Assembly: GCF_964355755.1 (NCBI RefSeq)
Contig: NC_092676.1
Location: 28,874,288 to 28,938,287, forward strand
Length of the DNA: 64,000 bases
Source: Antedon mediterranea
Taxonomy: Eukaryota > Echinodermata > Crinoidea > Comatulida > Antedonidae
Direction: 5' to 3'
Below, piece after piece: positions 34,185 to 45,090 of the stretch; position 1 is the first letter of the stretch; each line of letters opens with the position of its first letter. The notes beneath the pieces are model-generated. The model saw nothing but the letters and a program-made list of their open reading frames with translations. It made no database searches and was not told where the DNA came from. The translations under genes were made by a program, and so were the position numbers.

Positions 34185-37100
34185 TCAAGTTTTACCCGGA
34201 TGTTGTAATTTGGCTGCAAGATCCGGATGAGAATTCTTAAGGTGAGATGAAAGTGTTTTCAAAAGTTTCGGTGAACAACTTTTAAGTTGTCTGAGTAGCG
34301 ACGTCTTTTCACCCTGACAAATAATATTGATTTTTAATGTACTTTTAATCAAGAAAAATAACCGTCTGCCACGATGGTGTTATAAAAAAGGTAAGATGAA
34401 GAGATACAGTAATAGAAAAAAAAGCAACAAAATCTTACTTGATTGACTTCAACAAAAAAATCTGTCAGAAGGGATAACAGCATGTTTGTTTGTTTGTTGT
34501 CTACATCATATTCTTCCTCCTCATTACCATGGTGATTGTTGTCCGATTTCTGTATACTTGCAGTGTCTGTTGTGGTTTCTGAAGATGAAGACTTTTCTTG
34601 CGTAGTGCGGGTAGAATCACTCGTGGATGTTTTAACAAATTTCTTTGCCATCTCTGATGAAAATCTCCTCAAACGTTGTGTGCTTGATATTAATGTTTTA
34701 AGTATGGAGAGGAGAAATCTAAATAATGTTGAAACTGAAATTAAAAGTACAATAAATGTCCAGCAATTGGCAGTTACTTTACATATGTTTACTGAATCTT
34801 AATACACAGGCAAAGATGTATCTGTCTATAAATATACAAATAATGAATGATGAGTGTAATAGTACAAATAATGGCATGAAGTGAATGATGGAAGTTATCA
34901 TGTGACCCACAATCGTCCAATCAAATGACAGGAATGTATTTAGGTGTTATATAACACAATCTAATTGATTAGTTTAAATGGCTGTCAAAGATGTATTTAC
35001 AGTATATTAAGAAAAGTCATGCATTCTAAAAATTCAAACTAAGTCCATTACTATTATTTATACACAATCATCACCCAGGTGCACAAAACAGCATATTCGG
35101 CTTTAGTCTAGTACAGTAGTTACACTGTAGTTCTCACACAGAAGTACAAATGGGTGTCCACAATTGGTGAACCAAAAGAATTGTAATACCTTGTTCATCA
35201 TCTCCCATATCAGAGTTGACGAGCAACACTTGAAGAATGGACACTACAGAAGAAAGCGCCCTCTCTCTTCCGACGATAGTCACAACATCATCTTCACATA
35301 TTGTTTCTAAATATTCATAGAGTATTGGAAAAACTTGACTGCAACATTCGACTATAACAAAAGAAAAAAATAATAAAATGTGATGTGCCCATATATGAAC
35401 ATGATGATGTCATACCGCTACCATATTTGGGTATATCACTACCATATTTGGTAGTGTAGACAGAGCTTAAGTTCTACCTAAAACTTTGACTCCTTCTTGC
35501 TCTGTTGAGAGAACTTGCAGACAATGTAGTAACATATCATAACACTCTTCTTTCTTGTTCTTCACCTCTTTGCTAGCCTCCACCACAGCCTGTACAAAGT
35601 TACTGTTGCTAAGTGACACCAATATATCCTGATCAGAATCGAGTAAAACGTCCAACAAACAAGAAACGTTGAATACGAGATCAGCTGAAAAACCAAGTAC
35701 TGCACCATAAACACAGTTGTTTAAGTTTGGAAGCTTAAAACAATTTAAAGGCCAAAACAATTTCTATTGATCAATCATACATTCCAATAATTATCGATCT
35801 ATAATTTTCCCTATGTTTCATAATTGTTAGAACTTTTATTGTGCTACACGATTTTGTTGAAAATAAACATTTTCTTATCAGTGGGGGATAGTTCAAATTA
35901 CACGGTAAACTCTCGATTCTTTTGTACACAAATGTAAAAAAAAAGGCATTTTTAAACAATTAGGGAAAATAAATATAATATGAATATTACGTTTCTGGTG
36001 TTTTTATTCAACTTCAACAGATTTTTAATTTGTGTGCTATAGCAAAAATTATCCACCAACTTGTTTGCAATTTATTACAGTAAGTCCGGTACCTGCTACA
36101 ATTTGATAGAACATTTAAATAATTTCTTAACTAAATAGCCATTCATAATAATATAATTATGTCATAATGTGGAGACTCCTTGGCATTAAGTGCAAAACAT
36201 CTGGGTTAAATGCCAATAGCACGTATATATTTTGAATGAGTTTTCAAATATTGATACAATTCAGTACTTACAGTTTGTAGAGCTAAGTAAAATAAAAGTA
36301 AGTGCATCTAGGCTGGTTGAATTCTTCTTTATGTCTGTGAGCCAAGGTTTACAAGTGGTCTGGTCAGCGATGCAGGCGTGTAGTAATCTTGAAAGCTCAA
36401 CTAGAGTGGGCGGGTCTCGGCCTTCAAGAAGGGCTATTAACAAACCCCTATAGAACAATAAAGAAAATAAATACAAATTAAATATTGAATTTATATTATA
36501 CATCAATTATGTGACTTTCTTGTAGTATTCATCAATGAACCCACATCACTCCCACTCCAAGTATGGAATAATGTCAATTACTAATGTTCTGTCTACACTA
36601 TCAAACTTTATGTGACAAAAAAAATGTGATGTGCCCATATATGGACATAATGATGTCAAATCACTACCATATTTGGGCACATCACACAGCTTAAGATGTC
36701 AATGCTCCTAGTTATTAGAATTTAGAGTTAGGATATCAGGTAGTCCGTGTATACATTAATGTGTTTCTTACCGGAGTTGATCATCTTCAGTAAAAACTTT
36801 TCTCATTTTTTCTGTACATGCCATATTAGCTAAGATTCCAATACAGATTTCCTAAAAAAGAAATAGAAAGTCTTCTAAACTACTCTTAGTCAGCATTGTG
36901 TTTATGTTGTTTTTGCAAGTTCTCTGTCTACACTATCAAACTTTATGTGACAAAAAAATGTGATGTGCCCATATATAGACATGATGATGTCATATCATTA
37001 CCATATTTGGGCACATCACGCTTTTTTTTGTCAAACTAGTTTGATAGTGTAGAAAAACCTTTACAAAAGTAAATAGACTTACTGTGGTTCTAGGTGAATT

Positions 37101-38624
37101 TGTCTTAGCGACAACGCTGATGAGCATTTCAGCAGACTTCCATTCGTGGAGAAATGAAACAACTTCCTGAAAAGAATCCGATATTGATTTTTTAAATTGA
37201 TCAAAGGATTATTACATGGGATAAAACTTAGATGCAGTGGCGTAACACACAGGGCAAAGGCCCTGGTTTAGCACTCCTAAGGGGCCCTCCAACGCTGGGT
37301 AGTTGCATTGAACTGCTCATGCTCTGGGGTCTTTTGAGCTTGGGGCCCTAGGTTTAGCACTCCTAAGGGGCCCTCCAACGCTGGGTAGTTGCATTAAACT
37401 GCTCATGCTCTGGGGCCTTTTGAGCTTGGGGCCCTAGGTTTAGCCAGTGAGTGCCCATAACCGTTACAGCACCGCTTCTAATGAACTATGATCACTTGGC
37501 TCTCATTATTTGGAGAAATGTCATTTAAACATAACCACAGCAACTATTGGTTTTTGTTACGTATTACACTGTGTCTATAGTTATTATAATAAATATTTGA
37601 TGTGGGCCATTCTGCTATTCAAGAAAGATATATTACTTCAAAGGAGAAATGTTTTAGAGTGTAATTTACTTCCATTCAATGTACAGTATCTTTTACCTCA
37701 TTGGCTGACATATCCCATAATTTGCATAGCTCCTCCTCTAGTTCTTTGTCCATTTCAATTCCATTTGGATTATCATCATTATCTTTTTCATTACTTTTAC
37801 TTGGCTCTTTTTCAACACCCTATAAAAAATGTAATTAACAGGTGAAGTAATCAAACTGAAACATAAATACAATTTGTAAAACTACAGAAGGACAAAGCTG
37901 TCACATTGTTGTAATTGGTTCCTTCTCCTGTGGCGCCAAGTGTAAATCAACTCGATATGTTTATTATTATTATTAAAAGAAGAATTTATAAAGCCTTAAC
38001 TTAGTTGAGTAAATTATTACCTTTAAGAGATTAACAAGACATGACAAGACCCATTGTTTACTAAACACTGTACTTCCGATTATGTCAGCTCGCAAAACAT
38101 CTTGATCAATTAGATCCTCTGGGATTGGCGATGGATTTCGATCTGATAAATAAAATAAATAATTTTAATATTATAAATTAAATTTTTGTTTGTTTAAATA
38201 ATACATACAAGTTGTGAACACTGAAAAAATGACTAAAAAAAACTACAATACAATAATAAGCAGCACGTTTTGCAGGTGTTATGCAGATGATAATATCTTA
38301 TTTTTATTCCTGCTGCAACCTTAAATCCACTAGATAGGTCTAGGCCGACGTCTAGAGAGGACAGACCCGACAGGTGGACACGTGCCTGCCCTCTCTCACG
38401 CCACCTCTCTAGCTAGGCTACACTGTTGTGTGTTGTACGACGGGAGCGTGGCCTATAGGCCTACTGTATGTAGGGTAGGCTAGGCTAGCTTTAAGTTTAG
38501 ACTAGCCTACGCTATCGACGATATCATATGAAAAGATACATTTACACTATATAATTAATTATCAGATTCATATAAAGGACATTTGATATTTATTTAAAAG
38601 AACTAATTAGCTAGGCCTACCCAT
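34185..38624 (-). CDS. SAAL1: SAAL1 orthologue, 10 exons
   Basis: Predicted 460 residues against about 474 in human. Exons in coding order: 38624-38621, 38142-38021, 37819-37697, 37166-37083, 36851-36772, 36447-36272, 35684-35478, 35351-35190, 34734-34439 and 34313-34185 (stop TGA). All junctions are in phase; the first coding exon is only ATGG. The N-terminus MDRNPSP matches the human protein exactly as recalled. Other shared blocks are IGSTVFSKQW, ELCKLWDMS, EICIGILANMAC and DPPTLVELSRLL. The protein is an all-helical armadillo-like repeat protein; human SAAL1 is linked to synoviocyte proliferation and its biochemical role is poorly known. It diverges from the plus-strand gene at 39160, with about 540 bp between start codons, so a shared promoter is likely. 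Introns 4, 5 and 7 each carry a family 1 element. Confidence 0.93.
35374..35470. mobile_element. Family 1 element filling SAAL1 intron 7
   Basis: ATGTGATGTGCCCATATATG, GATGATGTCATACC and ACTACCATATTTGG blocks end in TAGTGTAGACAGAGCTTA. The host intron is 35352-35477 (126 bp), so about three quarters of it is this element, which ends 7 nt from the 5' splice site. Confidence 0.8.
36584..36693. mobile_element. Family 1 element in SAAL1 intron 5
   Basis: GTTCTGTCTACACTATCAAA, then TTTATGTGACA, GTGATGTGCCCATATATGG, ACTACCATATTTGGGCACA and a short end ACAGCTTA. Confidence 0.8.
36919..37063. mobile_element. Family 1 element, complete, in SAAL1 intron 4
   Basis: TCTCTGTCTACACTATCAAA at the left and its inverse TTTGATAGTGTAGA at the right, with the full CCATATATAGACATGATG and TACCATATTTGGGCACATCA interior. 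It makes up about 145 of the 231 bp of the intron. Confidence 0.85.
37267..37440. repeat. 86-bp direct duplication, 2 copies, in SAAL1 intron 3
   Basis: TTTAGCACTCCTAAGGGGCC, then CTCCAACGCTGGGTAGTTGC, then ATGCTCTGGGG and TTGAGCTTGGGGCCCTAGG occur twice, starting at 37267 and 37353, with two or three mismatches. Confidence 0.85.
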
Positions 38625-39159
38625 TTCTTTTTTGCTTTTTCACAACAAATGCAAGTCCCAAATGTTGGATCTCGCGCGGAATGGTGGGTATATCTATGGT
38701 ACGCCAGTATATGGCACGTCAACAGAGTAAAATATGTGTTGGTAAAAAACCGCCGCAGATAAAACAACCAGTTTCTTTGTTTATTTGTATAAAATTATAA
38801 TGCAAATGTATCATCATCAACTTATATTTTATATATAATTCCTAAGACATTATACACTAGTAGTCTGGCACCATCATATTTCTACGTGTGCGTACGTCGT
38901 CGTCGTCGTACGTGGGGGGTACGTCGTACATCATGTTGCTGTGATCAGCACACGCGCAATAGCCATGGTTATGCACGCGCGCGTATTTGGAGTAGCTATG
39001 GTAAATTTTATCTAAACATACGACGTCGTTTATTTATCACCACCTTTTTACGACTGATGTAGTATGTATAACCTACCTGTATGCGCCCCCTTGTTGCGAA
39101 CTGATGGGTTACAGTTTGTTTTATAATATTAATACATCATTTTAAAGGACTACTAAAAA
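38625..39159. promoter_or_regulatory. Shared divergent promoter region of SAAL1 and the 39160 gene
   Basis: About 535 bp separates the two start codons on opposite strands. It holds a GC-richer patch with CTCGCGCGGAATGGTGGG (38671-38690) and a run of GTCGTCGTCGTACG (38895-38935). I see no clear TATA box. A shared bidirectional promoter is inferred from spacing only. Confidence 0.45.
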
Positions 39160-41858
39160 ATGGGGTTAGCGCAAAATTTCAAATACTTAGGTAGGTATAA
39201 AATATTTCTAATGCTCTTTTTTCTAGCCTTCTTTATATAGGCCTTGGCCTCTAGGAAGAAGATCTAAGGAAATATAATATAACGTTGAGTTTTATTTATC
39301 TTTTAAAGGAAATGATGTCGTCACCAAAGAAGTAGTAAAACAGATGATGAACACAAACATTGACAATCTTATTATTATGATAGGCCTGTGCATGATGTAC
39401 ACAATTGTTTTGTACTTCATTAAATATAATGCAAAAAATAAAAGAAGACATAATATCAAGTCCTTATCATCAACAGCAGGTATCAATAGACATAAGTGCA
39501 GATGTGAACTGGAGCGATTAAAAAATGGCTACTCAACAAGTGATGATACAATTAAAACAGAATGTAATTCAAATAACAATAACGATATTGATAATCGGAA
39601 CAGCAAAGGCGTCATGCATGTCTTGTTGACGCCATTTCGTCAATTGCGGAAGGTTTATCGTAGGTTTCGGTACAGAACATCGAATTCTGTTCTTCAAGAT
39701 CCGCAAACTGGTCATCATGAGTCAGAAACAAGATCCAATCAACGAATTGATAATTCCCAGGCTAGTGACGTCAGTCGACAAAGACATCGTCGACAAAAGG
39801 CATTTCGATGGTTGGACAAAACAATATCATCGGATGATGAGGGCGGAGCAGTTCAGGTTAACCCACGAAGAAAGATCAAGAATTCTAATTCTACAGCAGT
39901 AGTTGAGCAGCCAAGACGACGTCTTGTTAGATATTCTTCTTCAGATATCTCTTCAGACACCTCTACTGATACATCCTCCTCCTCCTCTTCTTCCTCCTCC
40001 TCCTCCTCCTCCTCAGATTCTTCGTCCGATGATAGCAGCACTGATTCCAGTCAATCCTGCGAAAATGTTCATGAAGATAGCACCAAGATCAGACCGCGAC
40101 CACCTCTCCTGGCCCACTCTCAGTCAAGCTCTAGTTCGTCTCTATCTATAGGATCTTCCTTCGAAAACAGAAATGAAAACAGTAACTCCACTACGCAGCA
40201 GAACAAGGTCAGTTGGGGTTTTGCAGAACTCGACAGTAATTGCTCAGTTAATACATCTATAGAAAATAATGACGACATCAAACTTCAAGGAGCACAAGTT
40301 ACAACAACCAGACGAACAACAGACGTTAAACCTCGTTGTGTTGAACCAGGCGATGCGGGCGATGATGATGATGACACCAGCAAACTATTCAATAACAAAT
40401 GTCGGTCTATATTGAAACCACGTGAATATACCGTTGCAGCAGTTCGATCATTCCACTTCAGCATCCCAGCCAAAAACCAATTAACTAACCCTGATCATCC
40501 ACAACAATCGTTAATAGACATAAACTGGACAAGAGGACATAAAAACGACCGGCAATTACCAAGCAAACCGATCAACGGTAAATCGCCAGAAGAGCACAAC
40601 CTGACCGAAGTCACCAATCAAACCCACTTCATAAGCCAAGAAGTACCATTGGTCAACCAAGGCGTTACGACAAAAAAACCAACCCAATCAAGTACTTCTA
40701 GCACAGATACGATCATAAATGGAGAAGGTCTCCATCAAGCGAATCAGGTTCACAAACAACGTTTTATTCCATATCGAAAACGACCTCTTACAGGCATGGG
40801 TCTCAACACCAAATGCATCCACAAACCAGTATGGGAAAAACTAACCAAAACAGACGTGTCCCCGGATGTCATTCCTCACCATGACTATCTACACAAAATA
40901 CAAGATCATGCTAATTCAATAGATTACGATGATGTAGACAGATTAAAACGTGATCATCTTGGAAAACAGCTAAAATATGACGTCAGCTTTAAAGATCAGA
41001 TCTCAGTGGTATCTGAAAGAAATGAGAGGCGTGCCTTCAGGAATAGTAGTTCTTCAACAAAATCTCACACAGTAGAAGAGAAACAGCCTGAACTTCCTAT
41101 CCCAATTCACTACAGAAAGGTAACAACAAATATTTTACAGTAGGCATACATTTTATGTTTACCTTCTCGTTTTTAAGAATTATAAAAGACTGGTTCTCTG
41201 AAATAAAATCGGTTGTGTAGGCTTACATACCGGGCACATACAACAAAACGTGAATGAGTAACAAACTGACTTTTATTATCTTATGTAGATTGATCACAAC
41301 AAAATTAAACATGGACGACAGAACAAACTTATTTCAACAAATCCCTTCATGCACATCGACCATCAGGACAGTTTCTTTGAATGTAAGTAATGAAACGAAT
41401 TCATATTTCAGTTAATATTTCATTTTCCAAAGCCCATACAGACCCAAAATATGACATCCACATTTAGATCGTATACCTGTCAGTGGCGTGTATGGGGTAG
41501 ATAAAGTTTACGCAGTTTTTGTTTTTCTGTATTAAGGCCAATTTACACAGACGAGCGGTAACGGTAAGCGGAAACCCGAGTAGCTTGTCTAATGTAGAAT
41601 CTGTATCTATCTCCCTGAGCGCAAACTGCACGTCCGCTCCGCGTTGTGGTAATACGTTCATAGGTTGTTCTATATTTGTATTACCGTTACCGCTCATCTG
41701 CAGTGTAAACGTTGTAACGTTGTTTTCTCATTCTAGCTGCAGAGTACGGGGATGTGTTAGACCATCTACTGCAAGAAAGAATAACAACGTGTACAGCAGG
41801 ACTAATGGACCACGGCCAACATCTAGGCTTAGCAATGTTTGAAAAGATGATAAGATAA
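39160..41858 (+). CDS. Membrane-anchored Ser-rich protein, unrecognised, 4 exons
   Basis: Predicted 685 residues. Exons: 39160-39190, 39309-41119, 41289-41382 and 41737-41858. The short first exon (MGLAQNFKYL) is supported by a good donor (TTAG|GTAGGT), a strong acceptor (TTTATCTTTTAAAG) and a matching phase; without it the start would be Met at 39344. Residues about 31-50 form one hydrophobic span (IIMIGLCMMY-type) followed by KNKRR, so the long C-terminal part is probably cytosolic. The middle is disordered: basic Arg stretches, then a Ser/Asp tract at about 220-262 with a run of 14 serines. Two short linear motifs resemble protein phosphatase 1 docking sites: KVSW at 310-313 (RVxF type) and SILK at 377-380. 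The last 50 residues (HIDHQDSFFES onward) are compact and probably folded. I do not recognise the family. AATAAA at 41928 is a likely poly(A) signal. Confidence 0.72.
41535..41710. mobile_element. Family 3 element in intron 3 of the 39160 gene
   Basis: GGCCAATTTACACAGACGAG opens it and TACCGTTACCGCTCATCTGC plus AGTGTAAAC closes it. The interior GTAGAATCTGTAT and TGAGCG words match the copies at 10687 and 42050. Confidence 0.8.
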
Positions 41859-42049
41859 GATAATATGAAAAGATTCTTGTAAAATGTTCTGATAAAGTAT
41901 TATAAGAAGACGAAGATTATGTATCATAATAAATAAGGCCGAAATGAAAATAATATGTGATCATCTTTAAGCTTTATACGATAAATCTAATAATATAATT
42001 ATTCATAATACAGTGGTGTTACCTCAAAACTGCCTCCGATAATAACTGT

Positions 42050-42395
42050 CAATTTACACAGACGAGCGGTAACGGTAAGCGGAAAACCGCGTAGCTTGTC
42101 CCACGTACGTAGAGTCTGTATCTATCCTGAGCGGAAACCGTCCGTCCGCTCCGCATTGTGATGGTCATGCTTAGTTCCCATCACTACAGACGCAACGCAA
42201 GGACGTAACGCAGCGTAAATGATTCGATCAGTCACAAGCGATGGATTATTCAAACTATTGCTTGTCATTGGTCAACTCGCTTGCGTTGCGTCTACGTCAC
42301 TCTCTGCGTTGCGTCCTTGTGTGAACTAAGCTTTAGGAAAAACATTAAAATATATATTCTATACCGTTACCGCTCGTCTGTGTAAATTGGCCTTT
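42050..42395. mobile_element. Family 3 element with a family 2 element nested inside
   Basis: Family 3 ends are at the left (AATTTACACAGACGAGCGGT) and right (ACCGTTACCGCTCGTCTGTG, then TAAATTGGCC). Between them, about 42172-42335 is a family 2 copy: CTTAGTTCCCATCACTACAG with CGCAACGCAAGGACGTAACG, and the inverse arm TTGCGTCCTTGTGTGAACTA, then AGCTTTA. The nesting shows family 2 moved after family 3. Confidence 0.85.
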
Positions 42396-43303
42396 TTACT
42401 TCGTTAAATACCGCTCAGTATCGTCTGCTGATACATGTTCAAACGACCGTAGCTAATGACATCACTACTGGAATGGATTGTTCCGAGTGATATGTTACAA
42501 ACATATGGTATATCTGTATATTATATGTGTTTATCAGTTACTGTTGAAATGAGGAGAGTAAAGGGAGCTACAGGTCTGCTTTTCTATACGCCAAACAACC
42601 CAAACTGAGGAGGAGGCATCCGTAAGTAAGCAAGTTTATTGTGCTTTATCCTAACTTTAAATGTTAATGTGTTGTATGTTAAATGTATTGAATGTTAAAT
42701 GTATTGAATGTTAATGTGTTGTATGTTAAATGTATTGAATGTTTGTATTTCAACATAAGATATCAATGTTCTAATGGCTTACAGTGTTATCTAATTCTTA
42801 ATAAGAATTTAAGTATTTTGTATTTTCGGTAAGTCTTGTTTTAGCATGTTTTCAATTAACATACCATAGGCCTAATCAAAATAATCATCACATTAATGTT
42901 TGAAATTTGGCAATTGTATCATACCAGCTCAGTAGATAGACCTATGTATATTTTTTGTAGGCCTATTCTGTCACTGGTTTGGTTCGTTCACTTAGACCGG
43001 ACTAACTCCTTCAAAAATGGTAATAATAACTATACTATTTAGTAGGCCTAAACTACATCATAATAGTGTATAGGTATGACGCAACGAATGTAATATTACA
43101 ACAACAAACGACACGATAATTTCAATTGCGGAAACAGGATTTGTTATTGCGGTGTCTAAATAAATTATAAACGGCATTATTGGCTTATCTGCGAATGTAT
43201 TAACAGATGGAGAACTAAGTACATGAATTAAATCGCCTACGGTGCCAATGACTTTCAATTTCATATTTAATTAACTCAAAATGTCGTGTTTTTGTTGTCA
43301 GAG

Positions 43304-43387
43304 ACATGTCCGCCGCACGCGTACAATTAAAAGCGCGTGCGGTTTTTAGACGTACAGGTGACGTGCCTATGGATGGATTTTACTTTT
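43304..43387 (+). CDS. Possible small ORF or first exon
   Basis: After an acceptor-like GTTGTCAG there is an ATG opening a 27-codon frame (MSAARVQLKARAVFRRTG start) with GC-rich, coding-like codons. It either stops at TAG or is spliced at ACAG|GTGACG. The phase after that donor does not match the exon candidate at 44262. I do not recognise it. Confidence 0.2.
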
Positions 43388-44261
43388 AGATTATCATCTA
43401 ATGTCAATGTGTTGAATTTATAGTATATAATATTAATTTAAAAGTTTAAAAAGTAGTATAATAAGCATAAACAATTTGGACGCAAACAGGTGACCAATCA
43501 CAAGCGACACTTCGGACAAGCCATCACGTCGTGATTGGTCAAATTGCTTGCGCGGTGTGCGCTTACGTCTTTGCGTTGCGTTCTATAGTGAAAAACAAGC
43601 TTTTGACAAATAAATTCCAGATATATCAGCTTACTTGAAATGTTTTGTGAAACTATTTGGATCTAACATCTAATGTTATTGTACATTAATAAAGTAAACA
43701 TTTGATATTGGTTGTTGGTAGGCCTAATTATATCACAAGGGAATGACAACGCGACTCATCCATTGTGTGTTACAGGCCACAGTTACGTTAATTTAATAAC
43801 ACTTTAATAGGTCAACCAGTAATGAGCCGCTTATCGTTTTTCTATTAATAACTGTTATGATTTCTTGCAATTTGACATTTAAGCGAAGTATATCAGACTA
43901 GATGGTAATTAGGACGAATTCATTAAAATAACGTTAATGGTGTGATAACAGCATAGTGTTTAGTCTTTAGTCTTTCCTTGCTATTTATATTTGTTTTTTC
44001 TATGTATTGTATATGGCAGAAATTGAATAAATAAAAACAAATTTTTAAAATAACTGTCGAATATTGTGTTTATCTTCAAAAAAAAAAAAACAACAATTGA
44101 CTTGAATAAACAAACGTACATTTGCAGTAATTCTTTGACAAATAGACAAATATGCATAGGCCTACTCTCCATTTCGGTGTTGCAACTGATACAATTAGGT
44201 GCAATGGATGGACACTCAGGTACGACAAGAATGTCATGCTTTTGTTGTTTATTTCTTTATT

Positions 44262-44387
44262 AGCATGTTAAGACGACAAGAAGTATGCCAGTTACAAAGA
44301 GACAATAGTAGGCCAACTGGCTTACCGTACGAAGTAAAACCTGAACCCACGCCCCTGAGATTGGAAGCCAATACAAAGCTAAAGTAA
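44262..44387 (+). CDS. Candidate terminal exon, gene unknown
   Basis: A pyrimidine-rich acceptor (TTTCTTTATTAG) precedes an open frame of 41 codons ending TAA, with balanced codon use and a charged Pro-rich peptide (LPYEVKPEPTPLRL in the middle, EANTKLK at the end). A possible upstream partner exon ends at CACTCAG|GTACGA (44219) and would join in phase from an ATG at about 44152. Too short to identify; chance is possible. Confidence 0.3.
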   Translation, partial: SMLRRQEVCQLQRDNSRPTGLPYEVKPEPTPLRLEANTKLK

Positions 44388-45090
44388 AAGTACCACGAAC
44401 TGATATGATACACACTGTTCAGTATCGCACCACTTTAATATAAAAGTACTGTAGTAAACTTTTAGGTCGCTTACCTTATAATAAATTACTACACTGTCAT
44501 AACAACATAATATTAGCTGGCCGATCCAGAAGAGAGATTGGTCCAAGGCGCGCTTGCGTCATCAAACGTCATCACGTGCTATTTACATTAACAACTCAAT
44601 TCTAAATGTTTAAATGCTGTCCTCGCGGCCCTTGTTAGGCTTGTCATTGCTGGCACTGATGACGCGATGATGTAACTCATCCACAATGACCTAGAAATGT
44701 CAACTTTAATACTGCAATTAAAAAATTCAATAACAACATACAAATCATTATGTCTGTATAATATCATATCAATAAGTATTCATATTATAAATTGGTACAT
44801 CGATATTCATTCAATACTGTCTAAAGCTTGGTTCTACTTGGACGACGCAACGCAATGATGTAAGCGCAACGTACGTAATTTGACCAATCACACGCAATTG
44901 GTTATTGAAGTGTCACTTTGGCCAAGTTGCGTTGTGCTTACGTCATCGCGTTAAGTCCTAGTGGGAGAACCTAGCTTTAAAATGATAACTAGGTTTTCTA
45001 TTTATTATTTATTAAAGAGGAAGATTAAAATGTGCTTCGTTCTGTTTGTTTTTTTTATAGAATTTACGTCGTAAAATTGTATATGTCACG

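Larger units (their letters stand above)
41859..45060. other. Intergenic region with nested elements and weak exon candidates
   Basis: Contains the 3' UTR of the 39160 gene, a nested family 3/family 2 insertion (42050-42395), family 2 copies (43478-43605, 44824-44981) and short AT-rich direct repeats near 42660-42740 (GTTAAATGTATTGAAT words). A consensus donor CATCC|GTAAGT at 42622 could end a non-coding first exon of the MARVEL gene starting at 45091. Two weak coding candidates at 43304-43387 and 44262-44387 are listed separately. Confidence 0.5.

Noticed and set aside
39903-40151. Plus-strand Leu/Pro-rich frame and minus-strand poly-Glu frame over the serine tract
   Set aside because: Shadows of the serine codon run in the 685-residue protein.
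43058-43264. 68-codon minus-strand frame with a hydrophobic stretch (MKLKVIGTVGDLIHVL start)
   Set aside because: Protein-like in parts, but no homologue is recognised, no splice partner was found, and intergenic AT-rich DNA gives such frames by chance.
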